DNA from: Candidatus Peregrinibacteria bacterium GW2011_GWF2_39_17
GTDB taxonomy: Bacteria > Patescibacteriota > Gracilibacteria > UBA1369 > UBA12473
DNA length: 64,000 bases
Direction of reading: 5' to 3'
NCBI GenBank assembly: GCA_000993615.1
Contig: LBWM01000005.1
Coordinates: forward strand, 62,001 to 126,000
Position 1 is the first letter of the stretch. Every line of letters starts with the position of its first letter. The notes under the pieces were generated by a model. The model made no database searches, was not told where the DNA came from, and saw nothing but the letters and a program-made list of their open reading frames with translations. Position numbers and translations under genes: made by a program. This document shows, in pieces, positions 26,836 to 36,301 of the stretch.

Positions 26836-27397
26836 ATGCCCAAACCATTCACAACCAAAGATCAATATTTCTATTTGGCAAAAGCCAAAAATTTACGCGC
26901 CAGAAGCGCCTTTAAACTTGAAGAAATTCAAAAAAAATTCAGCCTAATTAAAAATGGAGCTATTATTGCTGACCTAGGCGCAGCACCTGGTAGCTGGTCT
27001 CAACTACTTAGCCAATGGATTGGCCAAAAAGGGAAAATTTTCGCCATTGACCTGCAAGAAATTGAACCAATTGCCTCTAATGTCCAAATTTTCTGCGGAG
27101 ATATAACAGATTTTAAATTTCTGAACAAAATTTTTGAACAAAAAATAACAGGAGCCGTAGCTGACCTAGCGCCAAAAACCACCGGAACTCCTGACGCAGA
27201 CAGCTACCATTCTGCAGAACTAAATCACGCCGTACTCGATATTTGCCAAAAGTATCTACACCCTAATGGATTTCTAATAACCAAAATATTTCAAGGAGAA
27301 GAATTTGTAAAAGTTAATTGTTAAGTGCTTTAAGCCATCTGCCTGCCGAGATCGCAGTCGCGAAACATACATTATAGGGAGAGAATTTAAAGGATAA
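26836..27397 (+). pseudogene. rlmE: Frameshifted 23S rRNA 2'-O-methyltransferase (RlmE/FtsJ)
   Basis: RlmE methylates U2552 of 23S rRNA. Frame 1 (26836-27324) encodes the FtsJ core: FKLEEIQKKF, the SAM loop DLGAAPGSWSQ, VADLAPKTTG and FLITKIFQGEEF. It then stops at TAA after VKVNC, before the family's final Glu of the K-D-K-E catalytic set. The lost end is present in the +1 frame at 27311-27397: KPSACRDRSRETYIIGREFKG then TAA, which matches the RlmE C-terminus and contains that Glu. About ten residues of the usual linker also appear to be missing, so a short out-of-frame deletion near 27305 is likely. A sequencing error is less likely but possible. Confidence 0.85.
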
Positions 27398-27453
27398 AAA
27401 AATCCGTTAATCGAAATTATTTAGGCAAAGGAATATAATTATTTTTTAATTTT

Positions 27454-27530
27454 TTGTTAAGCTTTTTTTCATTCCAAATATGCTAAAATAAAGCGGGACG
27501 ACCCTCCCCCCGGGAGGGAGGGGTGTATCC
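27454..27530 (+). promoter_or_regulatory. Promoter-like sequence with a GC-rich palindromic element, copy A
   Basis: TTGTTA (27454-27459) and TATGCT (27479-27484) are 19 bases apart, followed by a GGACG (27496-27500) and the 16-base core CCCCCGGGAGGGAGGG (27507-27522). It ends with TATCC (27526-27530). The same order and spacing occur at 47449-47499. Here it lies directly upstream of the fumarase/aspartase gene and could be its promoter and leader hairpin. Confidence 0.45.
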
Positions 27531-27554
27531 AAATTAATCACTTAACACCTGCCC

Positions 27555-28979
27555 ATGAAAATCACTACCCGCACTGAATCAGATGCCCTAGGAACAATTT
27601 CCGTCCCCAAAAACGCTTATTACGGCTCCTTTACCACCCGCGCTTTAGCTAATTTTCAAATTAGCGGCCTTACTGCTCCAAAATATTTTCGCCAATCGCT
27701 AGGAATTGTTAAACTCGCGTCCTGCCAAGCTAACGCGGAGCTAAACCAAATCCAAAAAAAAGAAGCAAAAGCAATTGATCAAGCAGCGCACGAATTTATA
27801 AACGGCAAATTCGACGCAGAATTTCAAATTGATATTTTCCAAGCCGGAGCTGGTACACCCTATAACATGAATGCCAACGAAATTATCGCTAACAGAGCCA
27901 ATGAAATCCTAAAAGCGCCCAAAGGGTCATATCAATTTATTCATCCCAACAATCACGTGAATATGTCTCAATCATCAAACGATGTTATTCCAACCGCTAT
28001 TCGTCTAGCTACCCTAATGGCTCTTAAAACGCTCAAAATTGAAGCTAAAAAAACTATTTTAGCACTCAAAAAAAAGGGAACCCAATTTAAAACCATTATA
28101 AAAGTCGGGCGAACTCATCTGGAAGACGCCGTACCAATTAGCCTCGGGCAAGAATTTATGGCCTATGCCTCAGCCATAACAACCACACTAAAAACCCTTG
28201 AGGAAAGTGAAAAAGATCTATTAACCCTAGGTATCGGCGGAACAGCCATCGGCACCGGGATTAATACTCATCCTCTATTCCAAAAAACCATTGTTTCCAA
28301 ACTTACTAATCTAACTCATTTTAAATTTAAGCCAGCCTCCAATTTAATAGAGACCACGCACAGCATGGCTAGCCTTTTAAAGGCTTCTTCCGCCCTAAGA
28401 GCCATGGCCGTAGAAATAAACCGGATTGCCAACGATCTCCGCTTATTAAACATGGGACCAAAAGCAGGAATCGCGGAAATAACTCTTCCGGAAGCTGAAC
28501 CTGGTTCATCAATCATGCCAGGTAAAGTAAATCCTTCAATCGCCGAATGTATGAATATGATTTGTTTTCAAGTAATTGCCAATGATCAAGCCGTATCACT
28601 GGGAGCACAAGGAGGGCAGCTAGAACTAAACTGGTTTACCCCACTCATTATGTGGAATTTGCTATTTTCAATTCAAATCCTAACCAATGGCTTAAGCATG
28701 TTCCACCAAGACTGCATCGACGGGATAAAAGCCAATTCATCACAAATCAATCACCTTTTTGAGCACAGCCTGGTCACAGCCACTGCCTTGGCTCCTTATT
28801 TGGGGTACCATCAGGTAGCCCTCCTAGTCAAAGAAGCGTTAAAAGCAAAAAAACCTTTGCGTGAAATTATCCAATCAAAAAATTTATTCCCTCCAGCAAA
28901 ACTAACCGCCATTCTTTCTCCTGATAAAATGATCCACCCGACTCTTCTGCCACCTAAATATACACCTTCTCTTTTATAA
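27555..28979 (+). CDS. Fumarase class II / aspartase family lyase
   Basis: A 474-residue member of the fumarase/aspartase superfamily. The three family regions are present: QAGAGTPYNMNANEIIANRA, HPNNHVNMSQSSND, and the signature GSSIMPGKVNP. The residues are mixed between fumarate hydratase (MSQSSND, GINTHP) and aspartate ammonia-lyase (GAGT-x-x-NMN, DAVP-x-x-LGQEF), so I cannot choose between malate/fumarate and aspartate/fumarate chemistry. It follows the GC-rich element and ends 46 bases from the convergent PKD gene. Confidence 0.85.
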   Translation: MKITTRTESDALGTISVPKNAYYGSFTTRALANFQISGLTAPKYFRQSLGIVKLASCQANAELNQIQKKEAKAIDQAAHEFINGKFDAEFQIDIFQAGAGTPYNMNANEIIANRANEILKAPKGSYQFIHPNNHVNMSQSSNDVIPTAIRLATLMALKTLKIEAKKTILALKKKGTQFKTIIKVGRTHLEDAVPISLGQEFMAYASAITTTLKTLEESEKDLLTLGIGGTAIGTGINTHPLFQKTIVSKLTNLTHFKFKPASNLIETTHSMASLLKASSALRAMAVEINRIANDLRLLNMGPKAGIAEITLPEAEPGSSIMPGKVNPSIAECMNMICFQVIANDQAVSLGAQGGQLELNWFTPLIMWNLLFSIQILTNGLSMFHQDCIDGIKANSSQINHLFEHSLVTATALAPYLGYHQVALLVKEALKAKKPLREIIQSKNLFPPAKLTAILSPDKMIHPTLLPPKYTPSLL

Positions 28980-29025
28980 TTTCGGACCATGCTCCATAAG
29001 CCTAGATATCTTTTTTAAGCTTACG

Positions 29026-31290
29026 TTAATCCTGAACTGCAATTACAACACTATAACTATCCGTAATACCTTCATTATCCTCTACGGTTAGAACTACTGT
29101 ATAAGTTCCTGCTTTTTCAAAAGTATGAGTAGGTTTTCTAGTATAACTAAGATTGCCATCCCCAAAATCCCAGCGATAAGTCATTACCGTACCGCTAGAA
29201 CACCCCGGATTAAAAGTCACAATTAAAGGCGCTTTCCCGGAGTCTACATTGGATTCAAAACAAGCACTCAATGAAACTGGCAATACATTAATAAACAAAG
29301 AAGCAGTAGTTTCCTTTCCATCTGACGCAATGGCCTTAACTACAACAGTAAATGTCCCTACTTCATTAAACGTATAACTAACTTGAGCATCATCATACCT
29401 GGTTATCCCATTACCAAAATCCCATAAATAATTAACTATTTTCCCAGAAGGATAGCTAGAACCAGAAGCATCAAAATTAACTATTAAAGGAATCTCACCA
29501 TTTAAGGTATCAGCTGTAATTGAAGCTACTAAACTTTGTTCCTCTACTGTAACGCCAATGCTAGTTTTAGTAACATTTCCACTTGCATCTTCAACCGATA
29601 AAGTAGCGACATATTCCCCTGCCTTTTGATAAGTATACTCAAAATCAATCCCTGCCCCGTCAACTACACCATCTCCATCAATATCCCATCCATAATCCAC
29701 AATATTATTATCAGGATCCAAACTATCCTCAGCTGAAAATTTTACACTAAACGGTACCTCACCGGTAATACTAGTGCGCTGTTCATCATCCCAAACATGA
29801 TTTGTGGTTATAATAGCTACCGAAGCAGATTCCGGACTTTCGACCTTAATTTCCAAACTAACCTCCCCAATAGCTTGTTCCTCATCAGTCATTTTTAAAA
29901 CCACCGTATAAGTCCCAGGCATATCATAAACATGTTGTGCATTTTTATTTCTAGTTACTACTGTCCCATCTCCAAAATCCCATTCGTATTTTTCAATCGC
30001 TCCATTAGGACTACTAGCCCCTTTTGGTTCAAAAAAATAAGATTTTCCTGGATAAAGAATGTTTCCCGATTCATAGGCAAAATTAATCGAAGCAACAGGC
30101 TTAGCATCCTCTTTAACCACTATATCTTTAGTTGCCACACTACTATCTTTATTATTATCTGTTACCCGTAGTTTAACCGTATAAGTTCCGAATTTAGAAT
30201 AAGTATAATCCACAAAAACCCCATCCGCATCACCATAATTCCCATCCCCATTCAAATCCCAATCATAACTCTCGATTTCTCCGTCTGGATCAACACTTTG
30301 GGAAGCATCAAAATGAACCACCAAAGGAATTGCCCCTGTTTCCGGTGTAGCAGTAAAAAACGCATTAACTTTTTCATTCACAAAAACCACATCAACCATA
30401 AAACTCTCTTTGGCTTCTTCACTAGTTTTATTATCACGATAGGTCACTACTAACGTCACTAAATATCGCCCATCCGCTTCTCCCTTTCCCAAGTAACGGT
30501 GAGAAACTACTGATCCAGTAGCCGTACTACCATCTCCAAAATCCCAAAAATAAGAAATAATAGTTACCCGAAGAGGATCAACTGGTAATTTGGAAGCGTC
30601 AAATTCAATCACGGCCGGGGCAGTAAGATTTGTAGTGTTTCTAGGAGTAGTCACAATGTATTCTACTGTCCCTTGACTTTCAGTAGCATACTGCGCTTTT
30701 TTTTGCTGCAAATAAAAATACGAAGCAGCCCAAACCATAGCAAAAAACATAAAACAAATTAAACCCACAATCAGCAACATTATTCCCTTTTTTTTCCCTT
30801 CCTTATTATCCCTTTTAGCCATAGCCGTCATGAAAGCCCCGATCACAGCCAAGATAAAAGAAATAAACACAAAAAGACCAAAAAACAAATTAGCAATATT
30901 GATTAAAAAAGGATAAAGCTGCTCTTCTGAAAGACCAAAAAGTTGGAGCAACGGATTACTTCCTCCCCCTTGACTTAACATGAAAAAAGCCAACGCAAAC
31001 ACCAAAAAAAACACAAATAAAATTGCCCCCAAAAGCACAAAAAGTAACTTCTTTTTTTTCTTATGATCCTTAATTTCCTTTTGTTGAGCCTTAACCTGAT
31101 CATTACCTTGATTTACCTGCCCGGACTGTGGTGCTGACTGCCCGGACTGCACTGGCTGAACCATGGGTCCTGACTGTTGCCCTGGTTGGACAGGTTGCCC
31201 TGGTTGGACAGGTTGCCCTGGTTGGACAATCGGATTTAATCCTGGAGTATGATTTTCTGGAACATCATCAGCATGTTGGGAGGAATCCAT
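29026..31290 (-). CDS. Membrane-anchored protein with six PKD repeats
   Basis: A 754-residue protein. Residues ~10-75 are Gln/Pro/Gly-rich and partly built from a six-residue repeat. Three hydrophobic segments follow (about 90-215). The remainder is six PKD-type Ig-like domains, each with WDFGDG-like and YTVVLTVED-like strands and separated by short linkers; some carry Asp-rich DxDGDG loops that may bind calcium. The layout implies cytoplasmic or membrane anchoring with a long extracellular stalk. PKD domains usually mediate adhesion or spacing. It lies downstream of the giant PKD protein on the same strand and may belong to the same surface structure. Confidence 0.8.
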   Translation of the reverse strand: MDSSQHADDVPENHTPGLNPIVQPGQPVQPGQPVQPGQQSGPMVQPVQSGQSAPQSGQVNQGNDQVKAQQKEIKDHKKKKKLLFVLLGAILFVFFLVFALAFFMLSQGGGSNPLLQLFGLSEEQLYPFLINIANLFFGLFVFISFILAVIGAFMTAMAKRDNKEGKKKGIMLLIVGLICFMFFAMVWAASYFYLQQKKAQYATESQGTVEYIVTTPRNTTNLTAPAVIEFDASKLPVDPLRVTIISYFWDFGDGSTATGSVVSHRYLGKGEADGRYLVTLVVTYRDNKTSEEAKESFMVDVVFVNEKVNAFFTATPETGAIPLVVHFDASQSVDPDGEIESYDWDLNGDGNYGDADGVFVDYTYSKFGTYTVKLRVTDNNKDSSVATKDIVVKEDAKPVASINFAYESGNILYPGKSYFFEPKGASSPNGAIEKYEWDFGDGTVVTRNKNAQHVYDMPGTYTVVLKMTDEEQAIGEVSLEIKVESPESASVAIITTNHVWDDEQRTSITGEVPFSVKFSAEDSLDPDNNIVDYGWDIDGDGVVDGAGIDFEYTYQKAGEYVATLSVEDASGNVTKTSIGVTVEEQSLVASITADTLNGEIPLIVNFDASGSSYPSGKIVNYLWDFGNGITRYDDAQVSYTFNEVGTFTVVVKAIASDGKETTASLFINVLPVSLSACFESNVDSGKAPLIVTFNPGCSSGTVMTYRWDFGDGNLSYTRKPTHTFEKAGTYTVVLTVEDNEGITDSYSVVIAVQD
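31179..31228. repeat. 18-bp coding tandem repeat
   Basis: About 2.8 exact copies of an 18-base unit start at 31179, 31197 and 31215. They encode the repeating PGQPVQ in the N-terminal linker of the PKD protein. Such repeats can change copy number by slippage. Confidence 0.9.
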
Positions 31291-31343
31291 TGTTAAATAA
31301 AGTTAATAGATAGGAGGCAATGTTTATTTTTAAATGCAAATTA

Positions 31344-34300
31344 CTAATTGTCAAATTCATCGTTAACTTCCTTCCTGGCATAAAGACGAGAACCCAAAAT
31401 AGCAAACCCCAATGCCGTTACTAGAATATAAATAGCTTCCAAATTAGTAACAGGCAACAAACTAGTTGAAACAGCAGTCTGATCAGCATCAAAAACCACT
31501 TCCTTCGTCACCTTAACAGTCCTCTTATTAGCATCCGTTACAATCAACTGTACCACTACCAACCCCCAGTCTTTACTAAAATCTGTTGTATAATTTCCAG
31601 CCGATGTCGCCTCATGATTACAATCATCCTGCGTTTTACCATTTCCATCACTATCAAAATAAACATTTTTATCAATACAATATTGAACACCCTCAACCAC
31701 TCCCTTAACACTATAATTAAATGTAATATTCCCGGAAGAACCCTTAATATGAATTTTCCCATCCTTAGGGTCAGCTGCTGGGTTCGATTGTAAATAAGCC
31801 TCAAAATCTTCCTCTTTGGGCTCTACTAATTGGATGGTTTGAACAACCTCATCACTTCTCCCTAAGCTATCAGTAATCGTTAATTTAACCTGATGACTAC
31901 CATAATCAGTGTAAGTATGAACTGGATTTTCACCAGTTTCATCCTGATCATCACTTCGATTACCATTGCCGTCACTATCCTTAACTAAATCAAAATCCCA
32001 TTTATAAACTTCAATAGTCACTTCAGTTCCCGCATTTACCTTAGAATTATTTTTAAAAGTAACCTCTTTATCCTTAATAGTATAAGAAAATGCTCCTTCC
32101 GGAGGATCACTTTCATCCAAAACAACACTACGCAACACCTCATCTGTATTCCCTTCATTATCAATCACCACTAACCTAACCTTATAAGTCCCATAAATTT
32201 CGTAACTACGTGTTGGATTTTTTTCAACAGAATCAACATCATCATCATTAATTCCATTTCCATCAGAATCCAAGCTAGTGTCAAAATCCCATTGATAAAT
32301 CGCCAAAGAAGCTCCATTAGCTTCATCGGCCTTAGAATTATCCGTAAATTGGACTGTTAGATTTTTAAAATCATAGACAAAAGCGGCCTCTGGATCCTTA
32401 GTTAAACTGTCCACATAGATCCGAATCGGATTAGAAACCGCAGTTGCAGCACCATCATCAATAATCTTTAAACGAACCTCAACTCCTTGCGGCGCAGCTT
32501 TTTCAAAAACATAAGTCTTACTAGAATCAGTTGTTGCCTCGTTATTATAAAATCCATCTCCTTCAAAATCCCAGATGTATTGCACTACTCGCCCATCTTT
32601 ATCAGATGAGGTACTAGTGAAATTAACTGTTTCGCCTACTAAAATATTTACTCGATCTACTGTCAAGCTAGCAGTTGGCGGCTGATTTGGGCCATTTTGA
32701 ACTTCCAAGACCGGGATTTGGCTAACAGGCAAAAGATCATCTGAACTTGAAACACTATTTTCATTATCAGCAACCTCAACTCCAAACGCATAGCGTTTTG
32801 ATTCCCCAGTTATCCCACTAGTATTTACGGTCATAAATACGACATTAGATAAGGAAATCTGGGTATCAATTTTCTCACTGGAATTATTAACATCATAGTA
32901 CCAAAACTTATAATTTGCGATGGCTCCATCCGGATCATCAGCATTAACTTCAAGCTTAACCGTAAGAGGGGTAACTAATTGATCGCCCTGCGGTTTCACC
33001 GTTAATCCATAAATTTCTGGCGCCAAAGCAGTAATATTCAGCTTTACCGTACTATTCGTATTTAAAGAATGATCTTTTTCTGATTGAACAGTTAAAGTAA
33101 CTGTAAATTGCCCCGTTTCCTTGAAAATATGAGTCACTTCCGACCCTGTAGCTAATGTCCCATCGCCTAAATCCCAACTAAAATTTTTGCGTGGCAAAGA
33201 AGTACCATCCAAGTCAACAGATTCCGACGCATCAAATTTAAAAACTCCCTTGCGATTACCCTCAATCTCAATTTCATTATAGGACTGAATTGCCTCATCT
33301 AAGGTTATCTTAATAACTGGGATAGGAGCCGTACCATTCCCCACATACACATTGTGAATCGCCAAATTATATTCATTATTATTATCATAAACCATAACCT
33401 CAACTGGATAAGTCCCCGCTTGATTATAAATATGCTCAACTGTCTGACTACCACCTGCAAGGGTCTGAACCCCAGTAGCATCTTTCCAATCAATTTCATA
33501 AGCCGTACCATACTCACTTTCCAACTGAAGAGTTACCTCGGCCTCATTATTTTCACTTAAAAAAGAAACTCCTTGTCCTTTTGTCTCCACCGTTAAACCC
33601 AAAACCGAATTAACCGTAAGCTCTTTCTCATAATCAGTACTTTGTTTCAAAGGTTCCTCATATTGATCATTCACAGTTAGAAGCACCTTATAATCACCCT
33701 TATTCTTAAAATCAACCACTGCCTTTTTACTACTGACAGAAGTGTTTTCAACAAATTCATAATCTTTTCCTTCCTCTCCATTAATTGTCCATAAATAGCT
33801 TATCGTATCACCTTTATCAGGATCATAACTTTTCGAGGCATCTAAATAAACTCTCCCCGGCATCGTAGGATCAGGTAAAACATAGGTAAAACTAGCTACT
33901 GGTGGAGTTGAATTAATCACAATATTCAAAAAAGTATCGTCAGATTGGGGCAAACTATCAGTAACTTTTACCCTAACTATATATTCACCAGGTTCAGTAA
34001 AAACATAATTAAGCTCTTCCAACCGATCACCTTCCTCGGTATGAACAACATTACTACCCTTTTCAATGCTCCATTCATAATAATTAATATTCCCATTATC
34101 CGTTACAGAGCCAGAAGCATCAAAAGCCAATTCATCTCCGATTTCACCTTTAATTTTGGAAGCTTCAAGATAAGCAGCCGGTGAAGCCACCTTAAGCGTT
34201 ACTATTTTCCGATCAGTTACCCCATTTTGATCTGTAACCTCCAATTGAAATTTATAAACTCCTTCCTTTGTATAATAATGAGTAGCTACTGGATTTTCTC

Positions 34301-36059
34301 CATCCTGCGAATCTCCATCACCAAAATCAAATTTATAATTTACAATTGTCGTCTGCACCCCATTCCCATCCGTAGTAGCACTGGCATCAAACACAATTCC
34401 TTCCTTAGCTTGCAAACCAGTTACAGTCCATTCATTAGATTCGCTATTAACCGTAGCCCCGGAGGTAGTTTTAGCCTCCAAAACAATAATGGAAGAAGGA
34501 GGATTAACCTTAATACTTAAATAACTAATTCCAGCCGCTATATTTTGAGGATCATTACTAATAACACGTAAACCCACTCGATAAGTACCCGGATTTTCAT
34601 AAGTATAAAAAACATTTGGACCGAAAAGATCATCATTTCCCTGATTAAAACCATTTCCTAGCAAATCCCATTGATAATTTTCATTAAGGATTGTTAGGTT
34701 AGTCGGGTCAGAGGAATTAAGCGCATCAAAAGTAACTGTAACCGGGGCATTAGCCGTCGTGGTATTAGCCGTAATGACGGCTGTTGTAAATTGCAAATTT
34801 TTAACTAAATTATATAAATCATTTAATTGCGCCACTAAATCTCCAACCTGACGAGCTCCGCCAGGCGGAGTATCGTGCAAAGTCACTACCAGTTGCCCAT
34901 AACTGGTCAAAAACGGATATGTAGTTGTACTATAAGCAGCCGTATTCGCATAAATATCAAAACCAATGATAATTGAATCAAACAATTTATAAATTTCTGA
35001 ATTTTCCATAAAACTACCCTGTAATTCAATTAATTCAGTCTTAATTTGCACAACATCATCCTGATATTCCGAAAGAGCCGTAGTTGAAATATCATTCAAA
35101 TCAACGACTAATTCCTTCCCAATATGATAAGGATCAACCTCATCAGCATCAGCTGAAAGAGATTCATCTCCAGATTGAGCCGCCAATAAAACCTCTGCCT
35201 TTAGCCATTCATCAAAATTCGTCAAGGTCTTAACCTTATCATTAACCGAAAAAGCCAAATTACGTCGAATCGTTTGCAAAGCAGCATTGGTAATATCCGT
35301 TATGTTACTAAAGCTATCAACCTGCTTAAGAAGTAAATTAAATCCCTCTTCCATATCACTTAACCCGCTATCATCAAAAGCAGGAACTCCTCCTATAGCT
35401 GTCAAAATAGACATCACATTTACATAAATCGTGTAATCCTGAACATAATTTTCTGTTAATTTTTTAACCTGATTGGCAATTTGCTCCGACTGCATTGTGT
35501 CTAAACTCTGACTTGTAACGCCACCAGATGAATACAATCCGGAATTAGTATCTCCCCCCTTACTAGCAGCCCCAATTAAAGTATTGACCAAAGCATAAGA
35601 AATTAAAACAACCACAATGCCCATCACCGCATAAGTAATGCTTTTTTTACCTTTATCCGCTTTTTCTTGCTCTCCTCCAGCAGTTACATACATAAATCCG
35701 CCGTAAATGATCACTATTACTGCCGCTAGTCCCAAAAAGGACAAAATAAAATTGGTCACATTAACAATAAACTCTCTGGCAGAACTTGTTTGCGTAATTC
35801 CAGAAGCATAACCATCTTTCTCTGGTGGAGCAAAATCTCCCTGAAAATCAGTAAAACTAGTGGTAGCACCCTGTTGGCACTCCAAAAGGTCAGAACCTTC
35901 TAACCCATCACAAAGAGCTTCCTCCAATCCAGTATCAAATTCAATATTCATCTCCGCTTGAACTTTGGGAGCCAAAAATAAGCCAATTCCCCCCATCGCC
36001 AATAAGCTAATTAGGGCTATCCAGGCCAAAAATCGCTTCCAGAAGAGTGAATTTTTCAT
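31344..36059 (-). CDS. Giant surface protein: pilin-like module plus about ten PKD-like repeats
   Basis: A 1571-residue protein. A signal peptide or anchor (1-35, ending PKVQA) is followed by a two-helix module at about residues 94-165 (VTNFILSFLGLAAVIVIIYG, then a Gly/charged turn, then a second helix). The same module type occurs three times in each of the two upstream genes and resembles TrbC/VirB2 pilins. Residues ~170-400 are helical, and ~400-1490 carry about ten PKD-like domains, several with DSDGNG loops. A C-terminal hydrophobic segment (LEAIYILVTALGFAILGSRL) and a basic tail end the protein, like a simple membrane stop. It has its own promoter at 36088-36116. Confidence 0.8.
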   Translation of the reverse strand: MKNSLFWKRFLAWIALISLLAMGGIGLFLAPKVQAEMNIEFDTGLEEALCDGLEGSDLLECQQGATTSFTDFQGDFAPPEKDGYASGITQTSSAREFIVNVTNFILSFLGLAAVIVIIYGGFMYVTAGGEQEKADKGKKSITYAVMGIVVVLISYALVNTLIGAASKGGDTNSGLYSSGGVTSQSLDTMQSEQIANQVKKLTENYVQDYTIYVNVMSILTAIGGVPAFDDSGLSDMEEGFNLLLKQVDSFSNITDITNAALQTIRRNLAFSVNDKVKTLTNFDEWLKAEVLLAAQSGDESLSADADEVDPYHIGKELVVDLNDISTTALSEYQDDVVQIKTELIELQGSFMENSEIYKLFDSIIIGFDIYANTAAYSTTTYPFLTSYGQLVVTLHDTPPGGARQVGDLVAQLNDLYNLVKNLQFTTAVITANTTTANAPVTVTFDALNSSDPTNLTILNENYQWDLLGNGFNQGNDDLFGPNVFYTYENPGTYRVGLRVISNDPQNIAAGISYLSIKVNPPSSIIVLEAKTTSGATVNSESNEWTVTGLQAKEGIVFDASATTDGNGVQTTIVNYKFDFGDGDSQDGENPVATHYYTKEGVYKFQLEVTDQNGVTDRKIVTLKVASPAAYLEASKIKGEIGDELAFDASGSVTDNGNINYYEWSIEKGSNVVHTEEGDRLEELNYVFTEPGEYIVRVKVTDSLPQSDDTFLNIVINSTPPVASFTYVLPDPTMPGRVYLDASKSYDPDKGDTISYLWTINGEEGKDYEFVENTSVSSKKAVVDFKNKGDYKVLLTVNDQYEEPLKQSTDYEKELTVNSVLGLTVETKGQGVSFLSENNEAEVTLQLESEYGTAYEIDWKDATGVQTLAGGSQTVEHIYNQAGTYPVEVMVYDNNNEYNLAIHNVYVGNGTAPIPVIKITLDEAIQSYNEIEIEGNRKGVFKFDASESVDLDGTSLPRKNFSWDLGDGTLATGSEVTHIFKETGQFTVTLTVQSEKDHSLNTNSTVKLNITALAPEIYGLTVKPQGDQLVTPLTVKLEVNADDPDGAIANYKFWYYDVNNSSEKIDTQISLSNVVFMTVNTSGITGESKRYAFGVEVADNENSVSSSDDLLPVSQIPVLEVQNGPNQPPTASLTVDRVNILVGETVNFTSTSSDKDGRVVQYIWDFEGDGFYNNEATTDSSKTYVFEKAAPQGVEVRLKIIDDGAATAVSNPIRIYVDSLTKDPEAAFVYDFKNLTVQFTDNSKADEANGASLAIYQWDFDTSLDSDGNGINDDDVDSVEKNPTRSYEIYGTYKVRLVVIDNEGNTDEVLRSVVLDESDPPEGAFSYTIKDKEVTFKNNSKVNAGTEVTIEVYKWDFDLVKDSDGNGNRSDDQDETGENPVHTYTDYGSHQVKLTITDSLGRSDEVVQTIQLVEPKEEDFEAYLQSNPAADPKDGKIHIKGSSGNITFNYSVKGVVEGVQYCIDKNVYFDSDGNGKTQDDCNHEATSAGNYTTDFSKDWGLVVVQLIVTDANKRTVKVTKEVVFDADQTAVSTSLLPVTNLEAIYILVTALGFAILGSRLYARKEVNDEFDN

Positions 36060-36087
36060 GATTTAAAAGATGAAAATTTATCTAGTA

Positions 36088-36116
36088 ATTATACCAAAAA
36101 TAATCCTAAAAAACAA
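36088..36116 (-). promoter_or_regulatory. Promoter of the giant PKD gene
   Basis: On the minus strand TTGTTT (36116-36111) and TATAAT (36093-36088) are 17 bases apart, a near-consensus sigma70-type promoter 28 bases before the start at 36059. It suggests the PKD gene can be expressed apart from the pilin-module genes upstream. Confidence 0.7.
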
Positions 36117-36301
36117 GCACTATCTGCCCAAATTCACCGCCGAATGATGACCCAGATTCCCTATAATTTTCATAAACAAATTTCCGATACTCAGATATGA
36201 GCAGTAGACTAGGCCTCGACATTACAACTCCAGCTAACTAATTTGATAATGCAAGGATGAGTCAAAGCATAAAAAAACACCTCAAATTTATCAATGCGTA
36301 T

